In this document: in pieces, positions 7,507 through 13,708 of the stretch
How the letters are laid out: each line of letters begins with the position of its first letter
How positions within the stretch are numbered: the first letter of the stretch is position 1
Assembly: GCA_044345075.1 (NCBI GenBank)
Contig: JBIJBU010000030.1
Coordinates: 1 to 16,496, forward strand
Direction: 5' to 3'
DNA: 16,496 nt
Source of the DNA: CAIKZY01 sp044345075
Lineage (GTDB): Bacteria > Actinomycetota > Actinomycetes > S36-B12
Position numbers and translations under genes: made by a program
The notes under the pieces: generated by a model
Told to the model about the DNA's origin: nothing
What the model saw: the letters and a program-made list of their open reading frames with translations, nothing else
Database searches by the model: none

Positions 7507-7537
7507 CCGGATCTGTGGCTGAGCGTGAGGACCCCTG

Positions 7538-8413
7538 ATGACGTCATCTGAGGTGCTCGCGTTCATCCCGAGCCCTGCCCAGGGCACCTGGGATCTCGGC
7601 CCCTTCCCGGTGCGCGCTTACGCACTTTTGATCGTCGCCGGCATCATCATTGCCGTCTGGTTCGGTGGGAAGCGCTATGTCGCACGCGGTGGTCGCCCCG
7701 GCACCATCACTGACATTGCCATCTGGGCCGTGCCCTTCGGCATCATCGGCGGCCGGCTGTACCACGTGGTCTCCGACAACCAGCTGTACTTCGGGCCTGA
7801 CGGTAAGGGGCTTGCCGCTGCCTTCCGCATCTGGGACGGCGGCCTGGGTATCTGGGGCGCAGTGGCCCTGGGTGCCCTCGGCGCCTGGATTGGTGCACGT
7901 CGCGCAGGTGTCGCATTGCCGCCCGTGGCTGATGCGATTGCCCCGGCGATTGCCCTGGCCCAGGCCATTGGCCGGCTCGGCAATTACTTCAACCAGGAGC
8001 TCTTCGGGAAGCCGACCACCGTGCCGTGGGCCCTGGAGATCGACCCGATTCATCGACCGGCTGGTTACGAGCAGTTCGCTACCTTCCAGCCGACATTTCT
8101 CTATGAATCTCTGTGGCTCCTGGCCATGGTGCTCGTGCTGGTCTGGGCCGATAAGCGCTTCCGGATGGGTCATGGCCGCGTCTTCGCCCTCTATGTGCTG
8201 CTCTACTGCGTCGGACGCTTCTGGATCGAGGGTCTGCGCATTGATGAGGCGAACGTCCTCCTCGGCCTTCGCCTTAATGAGTGGACCTCGATACTGGTCG
8301 GCCTCGGCGCCCTGATTTACCTCATCGTCTCGGCCAAGCTCCGCCCCGGGCCCGATGACATCGTGGTCGAGGATCTCGAGACCGCTTCCGAGGAGCTTGC
8401 GAACGAGAAGTGA
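7538..8413 (+). CDS. lgt: Prolipoprotein diacylglyceryl transferase
   Basis: Transfers diacylglycerol from phosphatidylglycerol to the lipobox cysteine of prelipoproteins, the first step of lipoprotein maturation in the membrane. The 291 residues contain the family landmarks: FPVRAYALLIVAG, GGRLYHVVSD, IWDGGLGIWGA, the signature GRLGNYFNQELFGKPT with R146 (near E. coli R143), PTFLYESLW, and GRFWIEGLRID. Several hydrophobic helices and a short acidic tail are visible. Shine-Dalgarno TGAGGA (7526-7531) sits 6 nt before ATG 7538. It follows the dsbA-like gene by 31 bp with no terminator, so it is likely the last gene of the trp transcript. The placement downstream of trpA is conserved in actinobacteria such as Mycobacterium. 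Confidence 0.97.
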   Translation: MTSSEVLAFIPSPAQGTWDLGPFPVRAYALLIVAGIIIAVWFGGKRYVARGGRPGTITDIAIWAVPFGIIGGRLYHVVSDNQLYFGPDGKGLAAAFRIWDGGLGIWGAVALGALGAWIGARRAGVALPPVADAIAPAIALAQAIGRLGNYFNQELFGKPTTVPWALEIDPIHRPAGYEQFATFQPTFLYESLWLLAMVLVLVWADKRFRMGHGRVFALYVLLYCVGRFWIEGLRIDEANVLLGLRLNEWTSILVGLGALIYLIVSAKLRPGPDDIVVEDLETASEELANEK

Positions 8414-8429
8414 GATCCGAAGATCTCGC
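8410..8429 (+). other. Hairpin across the lgt stop codon
   Basis: GAGATC, loop CGAA, GATCTC gives a 6-bp perfect stem (8412-8427), extendable by a T-G and a G-C pair to 8410-8429. It overlaps the lgt stop and has no T-run after it. It may be a weak rho-independent end or 3'-end stabiliser for the trp-lgt transcript. Confidence 0.45.
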
Positions 8430-8528
8430 CGCTGAGAAGTGAACCAGGGGACCCGAATGGCTCGCTTGCCCGATATGCCCGATTTAGGGTTACGGCTTCG
8501 TGGATTTCGCCCCCTGAGCACTGGCTGA

Positions 8529-8534
8529 TAGCCT
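8529..8534 (+). promoter_or_regulatory. Putative extended -10 element for rpsO
   Basis: TAGCCT preceded by TGA gives a TGN extended -10. It would start an rpsO transcript near 8541 with a leader of about 85 nt. No good -35 box is visible. Confidence 0.4.
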
Positions 8535-8540
8535 CAAGGC

Positions 8541-8625
8541 TCCAGACGGTCGTGAAGCGGGCGCTTTGCGATTCGTGTCGATTATGAAAAGTGCTGCCTC
8601 GCGCAGCGCGCCCGAAGGGAATGCA
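8541..8625 (+). promoter_or_regulatory. Candidate structured rpsO leader
   Basis: CGGGCGC (8558-8564) is perfectly complementary to GCGCCCG (8608-8614). This long-range stem ends where the Shine-Dalgarno AAGGGA (8615-8620) begins, so folding could control ribosome access. S15 represses its own mRNA through leader structures in several phyla (known); that this leader does the same is inference. The start at 8541 depends on the predicted -10. Confidence 0.4.
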
Positions 8626-8895
8626 ATGCCTCTCGATTCCGCAGTCAAGGCCCAGATCGTCGCCGAATACGGCACGAAGCCTGGCGACACCGGCTCAGCC
8701 GAGGTCCAGATCGCGATGCTGACCAAGCGCATCCAGGATCTCACCGAGCATCTCAAGATGCACAAGCACGACCACCACAGCCGTCGCGGCCTGCTGATCC
8801 TCGTCGGACAGCGCCGTCGTCTGCTCCAGTACTTGGTCAAGACCGACATTGCCCGCTACCGCTCGATCATCGAGAAGCTGGGCATTCGTCGCTAA
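8626..8895 (+). CDS. rpsO: 30S ribosomal protein S15
   Basis: Primary binding protein of the 16S rRNA central domain in the small subunit. The product is 89 residues, exactly the usual S15 length. It carries DTGSAEVQIAMLTKRIQDLTEHLKMHKHDHHSRRGLL and ends RYRSIIEKLGIRR, all canonical. The frame is open upstream to 8566, but the extra residues are not S15-like. ATG 8626 is supported by Shine-Dalgarno AAGGGA at 8615-8620, 5 nt upstream. It is followed by a strong terminator, so it is probably a one-gene transcript separate from pnp, although the two genes are neighbours in most actinobacteria. Confidence 0.98.
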   Translation: MPLDSAVKAQIVAEYGTKPGDTGSAEVQIAMLTKRIQDLTEHLKMHKHDHHSRRGLLILVGQRRRLLQYLVKTDIARYRSIIEKLGIRR

Positions 8896-8904
8896 GTGTT
8901 CGGC

Positions 8905-8945
8905 GAGTCGGCGCCCGCAGTGGCGCCGACTCCTGAATTCTTCTC
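8905..8945 (+). terminator. Rho-independent terminator of rpsO
   Basis: A perfect 11-bp inverted repeat, GAGTCGGCGCC (8905-8915) and GGCGCCGACTC (8922-8932), with loop CGCAGT. A T-rich stretch follows (CTGAATTCTTCTCC). It begins 10 bp after the rpsO stop. Confidence 0.82.
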
Positions 8946-9001
8946 CTGATGCCGTGAATTCAGCGTCAGCTGCAAGAAACGATGCCGTTCCACCGGCATC
9001 G
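8933..9001 (+). repeat. Two further inverted repeats between rpsO and pnp
   Basis: CTGAATTC (8933-8940) pairs with GAATTCAG (8956-8963), and CGATGCCG (8980-8987) pairs with CGGCATCG (8994-9001) around loop TTCCAC. A second GATGCCG copy at 8948-8954 could compete for the CGGCATC arm. The last hairpin could be a back-up terminator, but only a modest T content follows (GCTTCATAACTTC). Confidence 0.55.
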
Positions 9002-9035
9002 GCTTCATAACTTCATCCGAAGAAAAGATTCACTC

Positions 9036-9041
9036 GATAAT
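9036..9041 (+). promoter_or_regulatory. Putative -10 element for pnp
   Basis: GATAAT matches TATAAT at five of six positions and lies just before the structured pnp leader. Transcription would start near 9048, within or beside the left arm of the leader's closing stem. No clear -35 box is seen. Confidence 0.4.
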
Positions 9042-9043
9042 CC

Positions 9044-9179
9044 GGGGCGCCGCGACAGCGCGCGCCAGTAGTTCGGTCCTCGGTAGTGACCTCCGGGCTT
9101 GATGCCCGTGGGCCTCGATCGATGACCGCCACCGGCCGCAAGACGTGTGCGCCCCTGTCAAACAGAACAGGAGGCACCC
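9044..9179 (+). promoter_or_regulatory. Structured pnp 5' leader, candidate Actino-pnp RNA motif
   Basis: GGGGCGC (9044-9050) pairs perfectly with GCGCCCC (9149-9155). The stem continues inward with CGCG (9051-9054) against CGTG (9144-9147) past a one-base bulge, making about 11 bp. Inside lie CGGTC/GACCG (9074-9078 with 9124-9128) and the hairpin CGGGC-TTGAT-GCCCG (9094-9108). The Shine-Dalgarno AGGAGG (9169-9174) lies 13 nt outside the closing stem. A conserved Actino-pnp RNA motif is known from actinobacterial pnp leaders. This leader is in the right place, but I have not matched it to that consensus. Confidence 0.55.
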
Positions 9180-11372
9180 GTGGAGGGTCCCCAGATCACC
9201 GAAGCCGTAATCGACAATGGGTCGTACGGCACCCGCACCATCCGTTTCGAGACCGGTCGCCTGGCACGCCAGGCCGCAGGCTCCGTCGCCGTGTACCTCG
9301 ACGACGAGACCATGCTGCTCTCGGCCACCACTGCGTCCAAGAACCCCAAGGACCAGTTCGATTTCTTCCCGTTGACGGTTGATGTCGAGGAGCGCATGTA
9401 CTCCATCGGTCGCATCCCCGGCTCGTTCTTCCGCCGCGAGGGTCGCCCGACCGAAGACGCCATCCTCACCTGCCGTCTGATCGACCGCCCGCTGCGCCCG
9501 ACCTTCGTCAAGGGCCTGCGTAACGAGGTTCAGGTCGTGATCACCGTCATGTCGCTCAACCCGCGCGATCTCTACGACGTTGTCGCCATCAACGCGGCAT
9601 CGGCATCCACCCAGCTGGCCGGTCTTCCGTTCAGTGGCCCGATCGGTGGCGTTCGCGTTGCCCTCATCGGTGGCCAGTGGGTTGCCTTCCCGACTCACGA
9701 GCAGCTTGAGGAGGCCGTGTTCGACATGGTCGTCGCAGGCCGCATCGCAGGTGACGACGTCGCGATCATGATGGTCGAGGCCGAGGCGACTCTGCGCACC
9801 ATCGAGCTCATCGCCGGTGGCGCCACCGCCCCGACCGAAGAGGTTGTTGCACAAGGCCTTGAGGCGTCAAAGCCGTTCATCAAGGCGCTGTGCGAGGCAC
9901 AGATCGAGCTCGCTTCCAAGGCTGCCAAGCCGACCGGCGAGTTCCCGATCTTCCTCGAGTACCAGGCAGATGCCTACGACGCCGTCGAGCGCCTCGCATT
10001 CGCCGATGTCAGCAAGGCCCTGACCATCGTCAGCAAGGCCGAGCGCGAGGCAACCCTCGACGACATCAAGGTCACCGTCATCGCTGAGCTCTCCTCACAG
10101 TTCGAGGGCCGCGAAAAGGAGCTCGGTGCAGCGCTGAAGTCGGTCACCAAGAAGTGCGTCCGAGATCGCGTTCTGCGCGACAAGGTGCGCATCGACGGCC
10201 GCGGACTCACTGACATTCGTACTCTCTCCGCAGAGGTCGATGTCATCCCGCGCGTGCACGGTTCGGCACTGTTTGAGCGCGGCGAAACCCAGATCCTGGG
10301 CGTCACCACGCTGAACATGCTCAAGATGGAGCAGCAGCTCGACACGCTGAACCCCGACAACCGCAAGCGCTACATGCACAACTACAACTTCCCGCCGTAC
10401 TCGACCGGTGAAACCGGTCGCGTGGGCTCACCCAAGCGTCGCGAGATCGGTCACGGAGCACTCGCCGAGCGCGCGCTGCTTCCGGTGCTGCCCTCACGCG
10501 AGGAGTTCCCGTACGCCATCCGCCAGGTGTCCGAGGCTCTCGGCTCCAACGGCTCGACCTCGATGGGCTCTGTCTGCGCATCGACCATGTCGCTGCTCAA
10601 CGCCGGTGTGCCGCTGCGCGCACCCGTTGCCGGTATCGCCATGGGCCTGATCTCAGGTGAGGTTGACGGCAAGACCGAGTACGTCGCACTGACCGACATC
10701 CTCGGCGCTGAGGATGCCTTCGGCGACATGGACTTCAAGGTCGCAGGCACCAAGCAGTTCGTCACCGCACTGCAGCTCGACACCAAGCTCGATGGCATTC
10801 CTGCCTCGGTCCTGGCCGGCGCACTGCAGCAGGCACGCGATGCTCGCTTCACGATCCTCGAGGTCATGAACGAGGCCATCGACGCACCCGACGAGATGGC
10901 GGCAACTGCTCCTCGCGTCATCGCGGTGAAGATCCCCGTCGACAAGATCGGTGAGGTCATCGGCCCCAAGGGCAAGATCATCAACCAGATCCAGGAAGAC
11001 ACCGGCGCTGACATCTCGATCGAAGATGACGGCACTGTCTACATCGGCGCAACCGATGGCCCTTCGGCCGAGGCTGCCCGTACCGCGATCAACCAGATCG
11101 CCAACCCGACCATGCCCGAGGTGGGCGAGCGCTTCCTGGGAACCGTCGTCAAGACGGCTGCCTTCGGCGCCTTCGTCTCCCTCATGCCGGGCAAGGACGG
11201 CCTGCTGCACATCTCCGAGGTCAAGAAGCTTGCCGGTGGCAAGCGCGTGGAGAACGTCGAAGACGTGCTCAAGGTCGGCGACAAGATTCAGGTCGAGATC
11301 AAGGAAATCGATCAGCGCGGCAAGCTCTCGCTGATCCCGGTCATCGAGGAATCTGCCGCCAGCAATGGCTAA
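9180..11372 (+). CDS. pnp: Polyribonucleotide nucleotidyltransferase (PNPase)
   Basis: Phosphorolytic 3'-5' exoribonuclease, and polymerase in reverse, central to mRNA decay. The 730 residues contain two RNase PH cores, the first with SATTASKNPKDQFDFFPLTVDVEERMYSIGRIPG and the second with SNGSTSMGSVCASTMSL. Catalytic D512, D518 and K520 (EDAFGDMDFKVAGT) match E. coli D486, D492 and K494. A KH domain has its GPKG loop at 595-598, and an S1 domain covers about 656-722 (FLGTVVKTAAFGAFVSLMPGKDGLLHISE). I chose GTG 9180 because AGGAGG sits 5 nt upstream and the N-terminus EGPQITEAVIDNGSYGTRTIRFETG aligns with family members. The frame extends to 9147, but those residues precede the Shine-Dalgarno. 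It overlaps the peptidase gene by 8 bp. Confidence 0.97.
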   Translation: MEGPQITEAVIDNGSYGTRTIRFETGRLARQAAGSVAVYLDDETMLLSATTASKNPKDQFDFFPLTVDVEERMYSIGRIPGSFFRREGRPTEDAILTCRLIDRPLRPTFVKGLRNEVQVVITVMSLNPRDLYDVVAINAASASTQLAGLPFSGPIGGVRVALIGGQWVAFPTHEQLEEAVFDMVVAGRIAGDDVAIMMVEAEATLRTIELIAGGATAPTEEVVAQGLEASKPFIKALCEAQIELASKAAKPTGEFPIFLEYQADAYDAVERLAFADVSKALTIVSKAEREATLDDIKVTVIAELSSQFEGREKELGAALKSVTKKCVRDRVLRDKVRIDGRGLTDIRTLSAEVDVIPRVHGSALFERGETQILGVTTLNMLKMEQQLDTLNPDNRKRYMHNYNFPPYSTGETGRVGSPKRREIGHGALAERALLPVLPSREEFPYAIRQVSEALGSNGSTSMGSVCASTMSLLNAGVPLRAPVAGIAMGLISGEVDGKTEYVALTDILGAEDAFGDMDFKVAGTKQFVTALQLDTKLDGIPASVLAGALQQARDARFTILEVMNEAIDAPDEMAATAPRVIAVKIPVDKIGEVIGPKGKIINQIQEDTGADISIEDDGTVYIGATDGPSAEAARTAINQIANPTMPEVGERFLGTVVKTAAFGAFVSLMPGKDGLLHISEVKKLAGGKRVENVEDVLKVGDKIQVEIKEIDQRGKLSLIPVIEESAASNG

Positions 11373-12705
11373 GAACCACGTGTCTACGGCCTCGCGGCCG
11401 AAGGTAACAACTCGCACACTGCTCAGGGAGGGCGACGGCGGCCTAGTCCGCCGTACCGTCCTCCCTGGCGGTTTGCGCATCATCACCGAGCAGGTACCGG
11501 GCGTTCGCTCGGTGGCCTTCGGTGTCTGGGTAGGCGTCGGCTCACGCGATGAGACTCCGGCCACGATGGGCTCGGCCCACTACCTCGAGCACCTGCTGTT
11601 CAAGGGCACGCATAAGCGCGATGCGCTGGAGATCTCCGCGTCGATCGAAGCGGTCGGCGGCGATCTGAATGCCTTCACCACCAAGGAGTACACGTGCTAT
11701 TACGCACGCGTACTTGATAACGATCTTCCGCTGGCCATCGAGGTGGTCAGCGATGTCGTCACCGATGCGCTCATTCGCGCCGCTGACGTCGAGTCCGAGC
11801 GTGGCGTGATCCTTGAAGAGATCGCCATGCACGATGACGACCCAAGTGATGTCGTGCACGATGAGTTCGCTTCCGTTCTTTTCGGCGACTCACCGCTGGG
11901 CCGACCGATCCTCGGAACCATTGACACCATCGAGGCAATTCCACGCGCCTCCATTAATCGGTTCTATCGCTCGCGCTACAAGCCGTCCTCCATGGTTGTC
12001 TCCGTCGCGGGCTCACTTGATCACGACACTGTCGTGAAGCTCGTCCGCAAGGCATTCGCGCCGGTGCTCGACGACTCCGCTGAGATAGCTCCGGTGCGCA
12101 AGGGCGGTAACTCGCGTGGCTCTGCGACCGGCATTCGCATTGTCGAGCGTCCGACCGAGCAGGCACATCTCGTGATGGGCATGCCGGGTCTCGCTCGCGG
12201 CGATAAGCGTCGCTACGCGATGAGTGTGCTCTCCACTGCCTTCGGTGGCGGCATGAGCAGCCGGCTCTTCCAAGAGATCCGCGAGAAGCGCGGCATGGCG
12301 TACTCGGTGTACTCGTACTCACAGAGTTATGCCGACAACGGCATGTTCGGCATCTACGTCGGCTGCCTGCCGGGCAAGGTCGAGTCGGTGCTGCAGGTCT
12401 GCCGCGATGAGCTCAACTCGCTCGTCAGTGACGGTCTGACCGATGACGAGATCCGCCGGGCCAAGGGCCAGGTGCGCGGCGCGACTGTGCTCGGCCAGGA
12501 AGATACGGGTGCGCGCATGACTCGCATCGCGAAGTCCGAATTGCATCAGGAGCCCCTGCTCAGCATCGGCCAGTTGCTCGATCGAGTCGATGAGGTCACC
12601 TCCGACGATATTCGCGAGCTTGCCCGCGACCTGCTCGATACTGATCCCTCCCTGGCCTTGATCGGCCCGTTCAGCGAGTCCACGCGCTTCTCGGCCATGG
12701 TCTAG
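11365..12705 (+). CDS. M16 family zinc metallopeptidase (pitrilysin/MPP type)
   Basis: A 446-residue peptidase of the processing-peptidase-like M16B group, found next to pnp across actinobacteria and many other bacteria. The inverted zinc motif HxxEH is H72-Y-L-E75-H76 (SAHYLEHLLFKGT), and the third zinc ligand is E152 in ESERGVILEEI. Other family marks are NAFTTKEYTCYYARVL, the second-half FGGGMSSRLFQEIREKRGMAYSVYSY, and GxxxG-like TVLGQEDTGARM. All metal ligands are intact, so it should be active. Its substrate is unknown. The ATG lies 8 bp inside pnp; a GAGGA at 11346-11350 is rather far upstream, so translation is probably coupled to pnp. Confidence 0.94.
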   Translation: MAKNHVSTASRPKVTTRTLLREGDGGLVRRTVLPGGLRIITEQVPGVRSVAFGVWVGVGSRDETPATMGSAHYLEHLLFKGTHKRDALEISASIEAVGGDLNAFTTKEYTCYYARVLDNDLPLAIEVVSDVVTDALIRAADVESERGVILEEIAMHDDDPSDVVHDEFASVLFGDSPLGRPILGTIDTIEAIPRASINRFYRSRYKPSSMVVSVAGSLDHDTVVKLVRKAFAPVLDDSAEIAPVRKGGNSRGSATGIRIVERPTEQAHLVMGMPGLARGDKRRYAMSVLSTAFGGGMSSRLFQEIREKRGMAYSVYSYSQSYADNGMFGIYVGCLPGKVESVLQVCRDELNSLVSDGLTDDEIRRAKGQVRGATVLGQEDTGARMTRIAKSELHQEPLLSIGQLLDRVDEVTSDDIRELARDLLDTDPSLALIGPFSESTRFSAMV

Positions 12706-12718
12706 CAGCCTGGCTGCT
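12704..12718 (+). repeat. 15-bp palindrome between the M16 gene and dapB
   Basis: AGCAGCC-T-GGCTGCT is a perfect inverted repeat that begins in the peptidase stop codon and touches the putative dapB -10. As RNA it makes a short stem with a 3-5 nt loop; as DNA it could be an operator. No T-run follows. Confidence 0.5.
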
Positions 12719-12723
12719 TAGAT
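12718..12723 (+). promoter_or_regulatory. Putative -10 element (dapB)
   Basis: TTAGAT lies 6 nt before GTG 12730; TAGATG, one base later, lies 5 nt before it. Either is a weaker match than the other hexamers in the window. No Shine-Dalgarno is seen, in keeping with a leaderless start. Confidence 0.38.
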
Positions 12724-12729
12724 GAGCCT

Positions 12730-13476
12730 GTGACTATTCGCGTAGGAGTTGTCGGGGCCTGTGGGCGTATGGGTCGTGCTGTGGTCGATGCGGTCAACGC
12801 CTCGCCCGAGTGCACCCTTGTGGTTGCCATCGATCAAGGCGATGGCCCCAGTGAGCTCGATGGCTCTGATGTCATCGTCGACTTCACTACCCCTGACGCC
12901 GTCATGGCAACCCTCGAGTACTGCATCAAGGCCGGCATCCACTGTGTCGTGGGAACCACTGGCTTCGACGAGACTCGCCTGGCCCAGGTAAAGGCGTGGT
13001 GCGCGGCGAACCCCAAGGTCGGCGTACTTATCGCCCCGAACTTCGGAATCGGCGCGGTGCTGATGATGCACTTCGCTGAGATCGCCGCTCCGTACTTCGA
13101 ATCTGTCGAGATCATCGAGCTGCATCACCCCGACAAGGTCGACGCCCCGTCGGGCACAGCTGCGCACACTGCGAGTCGAATCGCTGCCGCCCGTGAGCGC
13201 GCGGGTATTGGTCCCGCCCCAGACGCCACGGTTCACGAGACCGACCACGCGCGTGGCGCGCATATTGACGGCATCTCAGTGCACTCGGTGCGCGTGCGTG
13301 GATTGGTGGCACATCAAGAGGTGCTTCTCGGCGGTCAGGGCGAGACCTTGACCATTCGCCAGGATTCCATCGACCGCACTTCCTTCATGCCTGGCGTGCT
13401 GCTGGCGGTAAGCAAGGTCGCGTCAAGGCCGGGGCTCACCATCGGGCTCGATTCCTACCTCGACCTCAGCAACTGA
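12730..13476 (+). CDS. dapB: 4-hydroxy-tetrahydrodipicolinate reductase
   Basis: NAD(P)H-dependent reduction of hydroxytetrahydrodipicolinate to tetrahydrodipicolinate, the second committed step towards diaminopimelate and lysine. The 248 residues are normal for actinobacterial DapB. The nucleotide-binding loop is VGVVGACGRMG at the N-terminus, with DFTTPDA and GTTGF following. The catalytic segment is ELHHPDKVDAPSGTA with H132, H133 and K136 (E. coli H159, H160, K163). GLVAHQEVLLGGQGETLTIRQDS and FMPGVLLA complete the C-terminal part. GTG 12730 puts the Rossmann strand at residues 2-6, so no other start fits. dapA lies 1.7 kb downstream but is not in the same transcript, since a minus-strand gene lies between. 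Confidence 0.97.
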   Translation: MTIRVGVVGACGRMGRAVVDAVNASPECTLVVAIDQGDGPSELDGSDVIVDFTTPDAVMATLEYCIKAGIHCVVGTTGFDETRLAQVKAWCAANPKVGVLIAPNFGIGAVLMMHFAEIAAPYFESVEIIELHHPDKVDAPSGTAAHTASRIAAARERAGIGPAPDATVHETDHARGAHIDGISVHSVRVRGLVAHQEVLLGGQGETLTIRQDSIDRTSFMPGVLLAVSKVASRPGLTIGLDSYLDLSN

Positions 13477-13477
13477 T

Positions 13478-13494
13478 ACCTGCCGGGCGCAGGT
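13478..13494 (+). other. Short hairpin just after dapB
   Basis: ACCTGC-CGGGC-GCAGGT forms a 6-bp stem with a 5-nt loop starting 2 bp past the dapB stop. No T-tract follows, so it is at best a weak terminator. Confidence 0.4.
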
Positions 13495-13562
13495 CATGCA
13501 CATCAATCCACTTGTGTCTCGTCGCGATAGCCTGCTGAAGCCCGACTGCTAGGCTTTTCTCC

Positions 13563-13708
13563 TAGTCTCCGCCAATGGGGACTCGAAACGGTGAAATCAA
13601 GCCCTGCGAGTTGGGGGCGACAGTGGACCGGCGGGCACGGGGGATCCGCCGGCACATGAGCACACGTTCAGGAGCTCCATCGCAGTCATGCGGTGGAGTT
13701 TCGTGCTT
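13563..13708 (+). ncRNA. Candidate structured small RNA with its own terminator
   Basis: No protein family is recognisable here, but RNA-like structure is dense. TAGTCT (13563-13568) could be a -10, starting a transcript near 13575 that ends at the terminator at 13675-13708, about 134 nt. Possible stems are AGTCTCC/GGGGACT (13564-13583, partly upstream of that start), GACTCG with CGAGTT (13580-13612 region), and CCGGCGG/CCGCCGG (13628-13652) extended by GTG/CAC past a 2-nt bulge. G-runs at 13613-13617, 13633-13635 and 13639-13643 could form a quadruplex. It could instead be the long 3' end of the dapB mRNA. I do not recognise an RNA family. Confidence 0.4.
13675..13708 (+). terminator. Rho-independent terminator before the convergent GNAT gene
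   Basis: CTCCATCGCA (13675-13684), loop GTCA, TGCGGTGGAG (13689-13698): a 10-bp stem with one G-U pair, extendable by two more, followed by TTTCGTGCTT. The T-rich side shows it works on the plus strand. It ends at the stop codon of the oppositely oriented GNAT gene. Confidence 0.75.

Noticed and set aside
7544..8521. Long minus-strand open frame (325 codons) opposite lgt
   Set aside because: It lies almost wholly antisense to lgt, whose motifs are unmistakable. Its translation is rich in H, E, G and D with no recognisable domain, as expected for the complement of a GC-rich gene.
8566..8625. N-terminal extension of rpsO from 8566
   Set aside because: The extra 20 residues do not occur in S15; the ribosome binding site at 8615-8620 and the exact 89-residue length support ATG 8626.
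9030..9854. Minus-strand open frame (274 codons) over the pnp leader and 5' end
   Set aside because: Overlaps the conserved PNPase N-terminus; the product is an Asp/Gly/His-rich shadow.
10653..11564. Minus-strand open frame (303 codons) opposite the pnp 3' half
   Set aside because: Antisense shadow of the PNPase KH/S1 region and the M16 start; composition is low-complexity and no family is recognisable.
13563..13708. Known riboswitch, tmRNA, SRP RNA or RNase P RNA
   Set aside because: None of the core motifs I could recall for these families is present. The 6C RNA resemblance on the minus strand is limited to two C5 runs and is too weak to call.
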